Below, piece after piece: positions 34,276 to 45,856 of a DNA stretch of 64,000 nucleotides; the first letter of the stretch is position 1, and each line of letters begins with the position of its first letter. The notes below the pieces were generated by a model, which had not been told where the DNA came from, ran no database searches, and saw only the letters and a list, made by a program, of their open reading frames with translations. The DNA is taken from the NCBI GenBank assembly GCA_029237695.1, contig CM055266.1, positions 5,652,064 through 5,716,063 of the forward strand. The letters are read 5' to 3'. This stretch comes from Conchocele bisecta (Eukaryota; Mollusca; Bivalvia; Lucinida; Thyasiridae). Position numbers and translations under genes: made by a program.

Positions 34276-34692
34276 CAAGGTGTATGATCACGTGGTACTA
34301 ACAACAACAACAAGTATTGAAATTTCCAGAATCCATCTGATTCAAAGTACGTATTCTTTTATAGTGTCCTTATTACGTAACAGATTTTGATGAAATATGG
34401 CGCATCAAACGCGTCTTGTTAAGCTGCATTTTGTGGTCTCTGTATTTTCGCCCAAACTTGTGTCGTTTTTGCGAAGAATCGATTTCCGTGTCGGAGACAC
34501 GGAAATCGATTCTTCGCAAAAATGACACAAGTCTGTGCCGAACCCCCTGGACCACCAAATGCAGCTCATGAAGACGCGTTTGCTGCGCCATATTTCATCA
34601 AAATCCGTTGCATATTAAGGAAAATATCAAATAATACTTACTTTGGAGTGGGCGACGTTGTTGTTGTTGTAACCACGTGATCATGCACCTTG
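34276..34692. mobile_element. Foldback element, family Q copy 2
   Basis: It is uninterrupted: CAAGGTGTATGATCACGTGG to CCACGTGATCATGCACCTTG, with AAC/GTT triplet runs, then arms with ACGCGTCTTGTTAAGCTGCA and a perfect centre GATTTCCGTGTCGGAGACAC. Each end carries a CACGTG E-box. Confidence 0.82.
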
Positions 34693-34770
34693 ATATTGTA
34701 TCATCACAAACATTGATATAGATAGCTGTGAACAAGTTTGTTTTGGACCTCAAACCTAACAAAGCAATGG

Positions 34771-34956
34771 TACCATAATAACTGTAAATATTCGGACACA
34801 ATTTATTGTAGGAAACACATATAAACTTCTGGTTTCCCACAACAAAGAGTGCCCCAATGTTTGTATAGGTTTATTGCAATAACAATACATTTAGATACAA
34901 TTTGTTTTGGGAAACACAAAACAAATGGAGTCCGAATATTTACAGTTATTACGGTA
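34771..34956. mobile_element. Small TIR MITE U
   Basis: The ends TACCATAATAACTGTAAATA and the inverse TTTACAGTTATTACGGTA, with GGAAACACA inner pairs, define a ~186-bp element. Confidence 0.7.
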
Positions 34957-35199
34957 ATTTCATGGAATATTCTTTCAAATCATACTAAAGATAGAATACC
35001 AGGCTGGTGTCTTTTGGATATAAAGTTTATCAGGCAAGGCTAGGAAACGTGTAGGAATTCCGAGGCTTGCTATTTAATTTATGAAAAAATACATACAAGT
35101 ATGGTTATTACCGTGTGTAGGTGTGTCTTGGGGACGGACCCTACTCTTCAGTACGGCTAAAAATGTTTATCGAATCCTTCGATTTGATATACTGTATAC

Positions 35200-35415
35200 A
35201 GTAAAACCTCTCTAAACCGGACGCGCAGGCAGTCTGTCTAACCTTACTTTTATGGGTTTCATTGGTGCATATTTATGATGAAAATGGCTGTTCCAGTTCG
35301 CAAAGTACTGCCGCATACATTGGCATAGTCATGTGTCTGATTTACAATGGATCATCTCTAAACTGGACACCCTGGGGGCCTCCCAGGGTGTCCGGTTTAG
35401 AGAGGTTCCACTGTA
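35200..35415. mobile_element. pogo-like family A pieces
   Basis: A left end CAGTAAAACCTCTCTAAACC at 35200 is followed at ~35350 by the full palindrome (CTCTAAACTGGACACCCTGG and inverse) ending TTCCACTG at 35413, beside TA. The short frame across it is not coding. Confidence 0.65.
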
Positions 35416-35539
35416 ATATGACCACACTGCACATACTAACCTGCAATGTTTTACTCCGGGCCCACAATTTTAACATACATGAAAGAGTATTGTTTGTCAA
35501 TGATTTCTACCAGATTTCATTGGAATCGGTTTGGTGGTT

Positions 35540-36225
35540 CATGAGATGTCACTTTAACCCTTTCAACACCACAGGCCTGTACAGCAGTATTGGCAAACAG
35601 TGTAGATCCAGATGAGCTGGCTTGTGAAGAGCCATCTCATCAAGATTTGCACTTTTTGATCATTTTCTGATGATTGGATTGGTTGCAAAATTAACAGATC
35701 TAAATCCATTCCAGTTACTTAGGGGTGGGGGTGAAAGGATTAAGAATGTGACCAAATTTTCAATGGTGGCAATCTTCCATATTGTAACAACCTCCATTTT
35801 AACCCTTGAAATGCTGGAAATGAAACTTGACGTCTGCTATTGTTTTATATTTTGTCTTCTTTCTCAATAAAAGCATGATTTAATGGAAATGATTCTAAAT
35901 TGCTGCTGAATCATGTTATTGTTGAGAAAAATGGAAATACAGCAATACACAGTAGACGAGAAAATTTAATTCAGCATTGTAAGGGATAACAAAATGCTTC
36001 AAGCATCATCCCTATCAATGTGCAGTTTGCCATTGATATCAGCCATTAGGCTAAAAACATGAATAAAGTTAATAATACAATTGTAACCGTTGGACCGCTT
36101 TGATTCTCTCAAGTCATGAATTATGCTAAAGTGTCACCGTAGCCATGGTTACTGTGTCATTGTTAGGTCAGGTGTACTGAGGTCCGCGTCATCCAGACTC
36201 AGTAACTGCATACTGAAATAAATGC
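35540..36225. other. Family Z fragment and unassigned DNA
   Basis: 35545-35655 matches family Z (AACAGTGTAGATCCAGATGA, GAGCCATCTCATCAAGATT). The remainder to 36225 has no recognisable gene or repeat boundary apart from AATAAA-type A/T-rich stretches. Confidence 0.45.
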
Positions 36226-36471
36226 CAGGGGCCCGTTTCACTAAACTTCTTACGACTAAAATGTTCGTAAGAGCGAAATTATCATAGTCTGTCAATTTCA
36301 CATTAACAATGTCTTCTTATAAACAATTATTGGATTTACATTTATTGAGCATAGGCTGCATATGCACCTATGCTCAATGAATGTAAATCCGTCAATTGAA
36401 ATTTCTAGACTATCCTAAATTTGCACTTACGAACATTTTAATCGTACAAAGTTTAGTGAAACGGGCCCCTG
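36226..36471. mobile_element. TIR MITE R
   Basis: The ends CAGGGGCCCGTTTCACTAAA and the exact inverse bound 246 bp with a central hairpin TTACATTTATTGAGCATAGG. A CAGGGG end is typical of hAT-type MITEs. A fragment with CGAAGTTTAGTGAAA recurs at ~41370. Confidence 0.8.
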
Positions 36472-36624
36472 ATGACTCACCACAAAATAAATAGAACATA
36501 TTACACAAGTGATAATTTAAGATAGTAATTATTTAATAAGTTTACTAATTTCACGAGAAACGACGCTTTTCTTCGGTCACAGTCACACGTGAGCTAATTC
36601 TCAAGCATATTATAAATATCTTGT

Positions 36625-36800
36625 ATACGTGGTTGTGATTGGTGAAATAGGGCGTATGGCTTTTGTGACCAGTGTAGATCCAGATCAGCCTGTATCTGCA
36701 TATTCTGATCAAGATCTGCACTGTTTGCCATTCCATCAGTGAAAAAACACTGGTCACAAATTCCATAAGCCCCATTTCTCCAGTCACAGCCACATATAAG
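36625..36800. mobile_element. Family Z copy next to the 39-bp array
   Basis: The left end GTGGTTGTGATTGGTGAAAT is the inverse of the right end ATTTCTCCAGTCACAGCCAC, and the body carries GTGTAGATCCAGATCAGC and GATCAAGATCTGCACTG. The right end continues directly into the minisatellite, so the array is an expansion of this terminal repeat. Confidence 0.7.
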
Positions 36801-39800
36801 TATATAAGCCCCATTTCTCCAGTCACAGCCACATATAAGTATATAAACCCCATTTCTCCAGTCACAGCCACATATAAGTATATAAGCCCCATTTCTCCAG
36901 TCACAGCCACATATAAGTATATAAACCCCATTTCTCCAGTCACAGCCACATATAAGTCTATAAGCCCTATTTCTCTAGTCACAGCCACATATAAGTCTAT
37001 AAGCCCCATTTCTCCAATCACATCCACATATAAGTATATAAGCCCCATTTCTCCAGTCACAGCCACATACATGTATAAGTCTATAAGCCCCATTTCTCCA
37101 GTCACAGCCACATATAAGTATATAAGCCCCATTTCTCCAGTCACAGCCACATATAAGTATATAAACCCCATTTCTCCAGTCACAGCCACATATAAGTATA
37201 TAAGCCCCATTTCTCCAGTCACAGCCACATATAAGTTATATAAGCCCCATTCTCCAGTCACAGCCACATATAAGTATATAAACCCCATTTCTCCAGTCAC
37301 AGCCACATATAAGTATATAAGCCCCATTTCTCCAGTCACAGGCCCCATTTCTCCAGTCACAGCCAAATATAAGTATATAAGCCCCATTTCTCCAGGCACA
37401 GCCACATATAAGTATATAAGCCCCATTTCTCCAGTCACAGCCACATATAAGTATATAAGCCCCATTTCTTCAGTCACAGCCACATATAAGTATATAAGCC
37501 CCATTTCTCCAGTCACAGCCACATATAAGTATATAAGCCCCATTTCTCCAGTCACAGCCACTATATATAATATTTAAGCCCCTCTCCAGGCACAGCCACA
37601 TATAAGTATATAAGCCCCATTTCTCCAGGCACAGCACTATAAGTATATAAGCCCCATTTCTCCAGTCACAGCCACCCATATAAGTATATAAGCCCCATTT
37701 CTTCCAGTCACAGCCACATATAAGTCTATAAGCTCCATTTCTCCAGTCACAGCCACATATAAGTATATAAGCCACATTTAACCAGTCATAGCCACATATA
37801 AGTCTATAAGCCCACCATTTTTCCAGTCACTGCCACATAACAACCACAAAAAATATAATCCTATAAGCCCCGTTTCTACAGTCACAGCCACAGCCACATA
37901 TAAGTATATAAGCCCCATTTCTCCAGGCACAACCACATCTAAGTTTATAAGCCACATTTCTCCAGTCACAGCACACAGAATAAAAAGTCTATAAGCCCCA
38001 TTTACCCCCCCCCCCCCCCCCCCCCTTTCTCCAGTCACAGCCACATTACAACCACATATAAGATATAAGCCCCCCATTTCTCCAGTCACAGCCACAATAA
38101 GAAGTCTATAAGCCCCATTTCTCCAGTCACAGCCACTTAACAACCACATATAAGTTCTATAAGCCCCACCTTTCTCCAGTGACAGCCACTATAAAGTATA
38201 TACCCCCATTTCTCCAGTCACAGCCACATATAAGTATATAAGCCCCATTTCTCCAGTCACAGCCACATATAAGTATATAAGCCCCATTTCTCCAGTCACA
38301 CATATAAGTATATAACCCCATTTTCTCCAGTCACAGCCACAGATAAGTATATAGGACCCCATTTCTCCAGTCACAGCCACATATAAGTATATAAGCCCCA
38401 TTTCTCCAGGCACAGCCACATATAAGTATATAAGCCCCATTTCTCCAGTCACAGCCACATATAAGTATATAAGCCCCATTTCTCCAGTCACAGCCACATA
38501 TAAGTCTATAAGCCCCATTTCTCCAGTCACAGCCACATATAAGTATATAAGCCACATTTATCCAGTCATAGCCACATATAAGTCTATAAGCCCCATTTCT
38601 CCAGTCACAGCCACATAACAACCACATATAAGTCTATAAGCCCCGTTTCTACAGTCACAGCCACAGCCACATATAAGTATATAAGCCCCATTTCTCCAGG
38701 CACAACCACATCTAAGTTTATAAGCCACATTTCTCCAGTCACAGCCACATATAAGTCTATAAGCCCCATTTCTCCAGTCACAGCCACATAACAACCACAT
38801 ATAAGTATATAAGCCCCATTTCTCCAGTGACAGCCACATATAAGTCTATAAGCCCCATTTCTCCAGTGACAGCCACATATAAGTCATATAACGCCCCATT
38901 TCTCCCAGTCACAGCCACATAAAGTATATAAAAGCCCCATTCTCCAGTAACAGCCACATTATAAGTATATAAGCCCCATTTCTCCATCACAGCCAACATA
39001 TAAGTATATAAGCCCCATTTCTCCAGTGACAGCCACATATAAGTATATAAGTCCCATTTCTCCAGTCACAGCCACATATAAGTATATAAGCCCCATTTCT
39101 CCAGTCACAGCCATATATAAGTCTATAAGCCCCATTTCTCCAGTCACAGCCACATAAGTATATAAGCCCCATTTCTCCAGTCACAGCCACATATAAGTAT
39201 ATAAGCCCAATTTCTCCAGTCACAGCCACATATAAGTCTATAAGCCCCATTTCTCCAGTCACAGCCACATATAAGTATATACGTCCCATTTCTCCAGTCA
39301 CAGCCACATATAAGTATATAAGCCCCATTTCTCCAGTCACGGCCACATATAAGTCTATAAGCCCCATTTCTCCAGTCACAGCCACATATAAGTATATAAG
39401 CCCCATTTCTCCAGTCATAGCCACATATAAGTATATAAGCCCCATTTCTCCAGGCACAGCCACATATAAGTCTATAAGCCCCATTTCTCCAGTCACAGAC
39501 ACATATAAGTCTATAAGCCCCATTTCTCCAGTCAAAGCCACATAACAACCACATATAAGTCTAGAAGCCCAATTTCTCCAGTCACAGCCACATATAAGTA
39601 TATAAGCCCCATTTCTCCAGGCACAGCCACATATAAGTCTTTAAGCCCCATTTATCCAGGCACAGCCACATATAAGTATATAAGCCCCATTTATTCAGTC
39701 ACAGCCACATATAAGTCTATAAGCCCCATTTATCCAGGCACAGCCACATATAAGTATATAAGCCCCATTTCTCCAGTCACCACCACATACAAGTATATAA

Positions 39801-40514
39801 GCCCCATTTATCCAGGCACAGCCACATATAAGTCTATAAGCCCCATTTATCCAGGCACAGCCACATATAAGTCTATAAGCCCCATTTCTTCAGTCACAGC
39901 CACATAACAACCACATATAAGTCTATAAGCCCCATTTCTCCAGTCACAGCCACATATAAGTATATAAGCCCCATTTCTCCAGTCACAGCCACATATAAGT
40001 ATATAAGCCCCATTTCTCCAGTCACAGCCACATATAAGTATATAAGCCCCATTTCTCCAGTCACAGCCACATATAAGTATCCCTAAGACCCCATTCTCCA
40101 GTCACAGCCACATATAAGTATATAAGCCCCATTTCTCCAGTCACAGCCACATATAAGTCTATAAGCCCCATTTCTCCAGTCACAGCCACATATAAGTATA
40201 TAAGCCCCATTTCTCCAGTCACAGCCACATATAAGTCTATAAGCTCCATTTCTCCAGTCACAGCCACATAACAGCCACATATAAGTATATAAGCCCCATT
40301 TATCCAGTCACAGCCACATACAAGTCTATAAGCCCCATTTCTCCAGTCACAGCCACATACAATCTCTATTGCCCCATTCTCCAGTCACAGCCACATATAA
40401 GTATATAAGCCCCATTTCTCCAGGCACAGCCACATATAAGTCTATAAGCCCCATTTCTCCAGTCACAGCCACATATAAGCCCCAAGTATATAAACCCCAT
40501 TTGTCCAGTCATAA
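36763..40514. repeat. 39-bp minisatellite array (~95 units)
   Basis: Units of 39 bp run for ~3.75 kb: CATATAAGTATATAAGCCCC followed by ATTTCTCCAGTCACAGCCA. Common variants read GTCTATAAG or CAGGCACAG, or carry an ATAACAACC insertion. Because 39 is divisible by three and the unit lacks stops, both strands stay open in several frames (up to 336 codons, a 13-residue repeat VAVTGEMGLIYLY on the minus strand). I see no start context, splice sites or non-repeat domain to support a gene. A ~776-bp block is duplicated inside the array (~37770 and ~38546). A C-run sits at 38008-38024. Confidence 0.95.
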
Positions 40515-40589
40515 GCTTCCTTTCACAGTATGCTGCAGAAAAAAATGTTTACTCCCGATATTTTACACAAATAGGCAGCTTCTCTGGAG

Positions 40590-40700
40590 CTCTATCGGTG
40601 CACATGATTGGATGTGACTGGAGAACTGAGCTTATTGCCTTTGCAGCCAGTGTAGACCCAACCATGCAGTTTTATCAGGGTCTACACTTCGCCATTCAAG
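40590..40700. mobile_element. Family Z partner copy after the array
   Basis: It contains GGATGTGACTGGAGAACTG, then CAGCCAGTGTAGACCC and CAGGGTCTACACTTCGCC: a diverged family Z in the inverse arrangement to the copy at 36625. Confidence 0.5.
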
Positions 40701-40794
40701 ACAGTTCGAGAACTAATTTCATATCTTGAAAACTACAGTTACCCATTACTTTCGGAATACACCTTTACGGGTATGAAATTAAATAAATCTTTTA

Positions 40795-40900
40795 TTTTTG
40801 TTGTTTCTCAATGGAAGTGTATGTTGTGACCACTCATTTGAACCGTCTCAACGAGACGGTTCAAATGGTGGTCGCGACATATACTAGCGAATAGAAGAAA
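40795..40900. repeat. Hairpin family O copy 1
   Basis: A palindrome TGTGACCACTCATTTGAACC with inverse arms around CTCAACGAG, inside a broader TTGTTTCTCAATGGAAGTGT context. Copies are at 42976 and 58140. Confidence 0.75.
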
Positions 40901-41955
40901 ACTATTTAGGTTTTTCCGCAAACATAATGGCGTATTCACACACAACAGTTTAATGGGAACCAGTCGGATGGGGTATCACGTCGATGACATCGCTACATAT
41001 GTGACGTCACAATCGCAATAACGTCATATATAACACGTAATGTGAATATGGCGTTATTCGCAGTACAAAAATGGATGATATTTCAAAAACAATACTTCCA
41101 ATCACAAGGAAGTTTAACAATAGCGTGAATCATAGAATTACATATTATCCCATAAATAACATTGATATTTGAAGTTACGTTGTGATTTTATGGAACATTA
41201 AACTGCCGTATCGCTTTGATACTGGCAATTGATCAAAACAGTATACGCCATCCATAATATAATTTATCGAATCAGCCGAACCATATCATTTCCGAAAGTG
41301 TATCTTATACCCTAATTCTCAAAAGCGACCCGGCAAAATACATGCATTAAATGACATTTTTATCATACGAAGTTTAGTGAAATGGTAACCAATTTATCAG
41401 CTCTATTGCGGCTACCAGGCGTGGGAAATAACAACAAGGTACCTTTTCATGTGGAGTTCCTCCGTCTCACTGACCAGGCTCTCGACTTCTTTTGAGTCAC
41501 TAGTGGTCCGCTCAAACCTGGCAATGGATGCACGTGATTTTATTTTGAAAATACAATTCTTCACATATTTTTTTTTCTGTGAACTGATCATACAGTACCA
41601 CATTTAGAAATTATAGTCGCTAGTGTAATTAAATAATTTAGTAACCATTGATTGCAAAACACGTTTATAATTATTTATTTTTTTTGCCAATCCCTGATTT
41701 TTACAGGCGATTTATTGTCACATGTACAATTGGTTCCAAAATACGGTACAAATCAGCAAATCAACTATCTTTTCCTATTATATTACTTTCCAGTCATATC
41801 TGAGACCCAGTGCCTTTAATACACACTTTCGATACATAATCTACCATGATATTAACCCATTTCATGCTGAGGGTACACCATCATGTTCGTAAAAAAAAAA
41901 AAAAAAAAAAAAAAGGAAAATCATAAATTATTTTCCTTCTATGCACTCAGAAGTA
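40901..41955. other. Non-coding stretch
   Basis: No exon is visible. It includes a fragment of MITE R at ~41340-41387 and an A-run at 41890-41914. Short frames here have no domain content. Confidence 0.5.
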
Positions 41956-42974
41956 CAGTCGAACTTCGATGGGTCGAACAGCCCTGCGGGTTAAGTTTAA
42001 GTTTATCGAATTCCCATCCGTGTTTCGACCCATCGGGATTTTCTACTGTAACCATTTCAGATCTACGAGTTTGGTCAGTGTACTAAGTGAAACAAGTCGT
42101 CATTAACGACACGTTGTTTCATATAAATGCGCTTACATTTGCATTTTACGGTTGATTGTCACAGTCGTTTATTAACAGAAACAGGCTTTAAATAAAAATA
42201 AAGAAAGCGGCACTCATTGTGTGTTTTTATTTACATAGCCCATTATACAGCAAATAGAACATGAGAACAACAGAAAATGATTACGAAATACAATTGGCGA
42301 CTTGATTGCCACGTCCGATACGATCATGTGAAAGCATCTCAGATTTTGTACCCGTATTGGCTTTTGCGTAATTTCATGACAAATATTTATCTAATCAAAT
42401 AAAAACTTTGTGAGTGAATATGTATTTGCCAAAATAATGATGAGCATGCTTGTAGGTATAAAATTACATCGCTCGTCATACACTGATAAATCTATAGATG
42501 CATGCCCAGTCGCCCCCATCACTACTTCGGACCCGGAACCACATTCACGCATATCATAATTTACTATCACAATGGAACCCAGTCCCATAAATTACCACAT
42601 TTAATTAACTAACAACTTCGCGACATTGGTCAATGCATAATTACCACGTATGCTGGTCACGACTGCCGTTATTGTACGCTCAATGACCACTTGAGATTTG
42701 TTTGACAACCGGTTAACAATAGGTGTGAAAGTCAATCAACTAGTCTGGAGACATCGTCTGACATGTCGAGTTTTTGTGGTGTTTATAGTGGATTTATACA
42801 CGACCGGGCGTGACAGCGATTCGAGGCATTGAGGGTTGTTCGACTTTCACAAGTTCGACCTATACCGGGTAGTTTTAACGTATTTATATAGGAATTCTGC
42901 CGGGACCTAAAGGCTAGTTCGAGGCAAGCATGGCTGACGAGTTTACCAGGGTTCGACCCATCGAAGTTCGACTG
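41956..42974. mobile_element. pogo/Tigger-like element P, non-autonomous
   Basis: The ends CAGTCGAACTTCGATGGGTC and the exact inverse are flanked by TA on both sides (41954 and 42975). It is 1019 bp long. Subterminal GTTCGAC/GTCGAA repeats continue inward on the right. No transposase frame is present, so it is a deletion derivative or unrelated filler between pogo-type ends. Confidence 0.8.
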
Positions 42975-42975
42975 T

Positions 42976-43060
42976 ATATGCCGTGACCACCATTTGAACC
43001 GTCTCATCGAGATGGTTCAAATGAGTGGTCACAGCACATACTTTCATTGAGAAATAACAA
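42976..43060. repeat. Hairpin family O copy 2
   Basis: A palindrome CCATTTGAACCGTCTCATCG and inverse, with outer GTGACCAC/GTGGTCAC and ATACTTTCATTGAGAAATAA. It directly abuts element P. Confidence 0.7.
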
Positions 43061-43289
43061 AAACAAAATAAAATTCATACATGTAAAGGCATGTTCCGCA
43101 TGTGATTGGTTCAACATGACCGATTGAATTCTCTCAAAGTTGTGCATCAACATTTTGCCATTTCATATGATTTACATTTTATATGTTGCCTAATTCTGAC
43201 CCGTTTATTTTATTGACGGACCGTACACCACTAGTGTTATTACCGCTGTACACTTGAAAATTTTACATAGCCTTAACCTTGTCACAGAA

Positions 43290-43790
43290 GCAAAACAAAA
43301 TTTAACCCAACGTTAAGTTTATGAACACACTAAGTTGGTGATTTTCTACAGCATGCTAGATATTCACATGAGGTATGCATGTATGAATATGCTAAGTTTG
43401 TGACCTTGGGGAAAGGGGTGGGGTGGGTGGGTCATGGATTTGCTGTAACACAATAGAGAATCTCAGATGAATGCATGTATGAAATATCAATGCGTTCCCT
43501 GTAAAGAAACAGAAGTTATAAAAAGACATTTACTCCAACGTTAAGGTTATGATGTTGATCTTGGGGAAAGGGGTGGGGGTCCATCATGGATTTGCTGTAG
43601 CACAATAGAGGATCGTCAGATGAATGAATTTACTCCAACGTTAAGTTTATGAACATGCTAAGTTTGTGACTGACCTGGTGGTAAGGGTTGGGTGGTGGGT
43701 TGTGCATTTGCTACAGCATGATAGAGGGTCATCTGAGGAATGCATGTATGAAATATCAAGGCGTTCCATGAAAGAAAACAGATGTTATAA
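43290..43790 (+). repeat. Tandem ~160-bp array J, left segment
   Basis: Units contain ACGTTAAGTTTATGAACATG, CTAAGTTTGTGACCTTG, a G-rich AAAGGGGTGGG block and GAATGCATGTATGAAATATC. The array stops at GATGTTATAA, exactly where element M begins, and resumes at 51387. Confidence 0.85.
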
Positions 43791-44819
43791 CAGGGTTCCC
43801 AAAATTCCCTGACATTTCCCTGACATTTCCCAAAATTCCCTGACATTTCTCTGACATTTCCCTGACAAAATGCCATTTTTCCCTGACAAAAAATGAGCGA
43901 CTTAAAATGTGTGGTATTAATTGCTGCAAGATCAAAGCCTTAACATGTGAACTCTAAATTAATGTTGGCCTTCATATCCTCCCATTTTCAACCCTAACCA
44001 CCTTTTTGGATGTATAAGTATTTTGTTAATTTTGTGAAAACAAGTGCACAATCACTGGCTACATGTGAAGAATAAAAAACAGGAATTCCATATACTTAAA
44101 CGTATGTCTAACATTTCAGAAAGAATAAATTGTGATCTATCTATGTCGCATGTATCTATGTTTGTTTCACACATGTAACATCATTACCATTGGCATCAAA
44201 GGTAAACATACATGTACTTACAGAAAAAAAATAGTATGGTATGTATACATTGTTTAAGGAGTCCGTTCTCCTGGTTTTCTACATGTGATTAACTACATTA
44301 TATCATATGTTCTACTTCACATTTTGAGTTCTTTGTCAAACGGCAGAATGGGTGAAACTGGCTGATGGCTGTAACACACAAAGATGGCCGACTTGGCCAC
44401 CCCATGTGCCGTATAGGATACAGTAACGAGGCAGTGTTCACATATATGTTATATATATATTCCATCACATTTATGAAGCAACTATCTTTGAATCAAACGA
44501 TGATCAGGTATATAGTTGGTCCTTAAAGTTATAAACCCAAGTCATTTCATTTTCTCAGCATACGGGCATGGAAGGTCCTAGAGCCATTCCCGCCCTAAAA
44601 TATAATCACGGAACTGAACTGCATTTCTCAGCAAAAGAAGGATTAACAATACAATACAAATACAGTTAAGTCTATGCAATTTTTATTCTTCTATTATGGC
44701 CAGTTATATACTATAGTATACATTTATATTTTTTTATTGAAGGAAATGCTGAACATGGTGTCAGAGATATAAGCAATTTGGTTAATAATTAGCGAAGCAT
44801 TAAGATGATTAACAACAAA

Positions 44820-44865
44820 AAAGTAATGTCCCCTGACTTGTCACAGGGGCATAATAAAAGGTATG
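44820..44865. repeat. Terminal-type hairpin
   Basis: GTCCCCTGACTTGTCACAGG followed by GGCATAATAAAA has the same form as the 3' ends of families I and K (C-rich stem, then GCATAA). It may mark the end of another HINE-like copy. The element body was not traced. Confidence 0.4.
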
Positions 44866-44988
44866 AAATTGAATGCAACAAAGTGAGTAACATGAGAAGG
44901 CTGTCAGTTTTCACAACCATGTGAAGGTCAAAAAGGTCCAGGTCATGTTAATTGCAGCATGAGTGTGTTCCAAATGGCCAAGGTAATG

Positions 44989-45711
44989 TTAAAGGTACAT
45001 GCCCATGAAGTAGGCACAAAATGTTCTTTATAGGAATTAAATAAGTGTATAATTATGTCACTATTCCACCAGTTCTAAAAATTACGAGTGCCCGCTATAC
45101 AAATATAATCATTTATTAATTATCAATTTACTGTTAGCGACGCGCGGCGGTAACAGTCTATTTTGATAATGTGCGGGGATGACGACTTTCACATCACGGC
45201 TTGCGGTGCGCAATGCGCAGTATACTACGCCGCGCCAGTAGGCTTCCCAATACGTAAACAAGAATATCTACAATGTCGAAACGTCCAGACGGAAATTGTC
45301 TGATGAAAAACGCGTCGGCCAAAAAAAAGGCGAAATGTCGGAGAGACAGGCAGTACAGAGAGAGAGTGGTTAATTATTATTGCGACCAGATCACCAAATG
45401 GAAAGAGTTACGTGGAGATTTAGATTTGGACTCGAACAGAGATTTTTCTTCTCAAACTTCCGATACTTCACTGCGCATGTCAAAGATGTGATATGATTAA
45501 CCGTGTCACGTGACGCGTGTTGGTAAAAATAGCACGAGGTCGGAAAATACCCTTTCTGGTCGCGGCATATAAAATGCGATTTAACACCAATTAACATGCG
45601 CCGTAATTAAAAATAACTCGTTAGTAGGTAGACAAATGGCTCATATAAGGCATGACAGAAAATGAAAAGTAGTAGTACAGTGTAACCAGCTGCGTGGGCA
45701 TGTACCTTTAA
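44989..45711 (+). mobile_element. TTAA element, family B copy 4, longer interior
   Basis: It is TTAA-flanked, with AAGGTACATGCCCATGAAG at the left and the usual inverse end at the right. Only the first ~140 bp and the last ~50 bp match the other family B copies. The interior is GC-richer and holds an open frame. It may be closer to the parental transposon than the 0.5-kb MITEs. Confidence 0.75.
45273..45491 (+). CDS. Small basic ORF inside TTAA element, unknown
   Basis: A 72-codon frame from ATG to TGA. It opens MSKRPDGNCLMKNASAKKKA, followed by a strongly basic stretch KCRRDRQYRERV, a YYCDQITKWKELRGD segment and a Ser/Asp-rich tail. It has no paralogue in the other family B copies, which lack this interior. 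The basic, nuclear-looking start would suit the first exon of a transposase or a DNA-binding accessory protein, but I do not recognise a domain. It sits between the terminal repeats of an element that otherwise has no coding capacity. It could also be chance. Confidence 0.35.
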   Translation: MSKRPDGNCLMKNASAKKKAKCRRDRQYRERVVNYYCDQITKWKELRGDLDLDSNRDFSSQTSDTSLRMSKM

Positions 45712-45789
45712 TGGGGGCATGAATATGTTCTGAATGTTAACATATATCAAGTGTCCAAATATTGAAGCAATCCGTCAAGCAATTTTAAA

Positions 45790-45856
45790 ACTAGAAATGG
45801 ACGCTTGTCGACAAGCGCATGTGTATCCCCCTCCCCAGATACACAAGTAGTTTGAA
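45790..45856 (+). mobile_element. Element I copy 1, 5' part
   Basis: It begins ACTAGAAATGGACGCTTGTC, with the perfect palindrome GCTTGTCGACAAGC, then GTATCCCCCTCCCCAG, and stops at TTTGAA where H copy 3 is inserted. It resumes after H at 48909 (AAAAGGGTGTTTGAG) to ~48989. An intact comparison copy lies at 48990. Confidence 0.85.

Noticed and set aside
36551..39554. Long minus-strand frames (up to 336 codons) with a 13-residue repeat
   Set aside because: They are translations of the 39-bp minisatellite. The unit length is a multiple of three and lacks stops, so several frames on both strands stay open. No non-repeat domain, start context or splice sites.
42945..42975. GGGTTCGACCCATCG resembling a tRNA T-arm
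   Set aside because: It is part of the inverted end of element P, and no cloverleaf can be drawn around it. No tRNA gene was found in the window.
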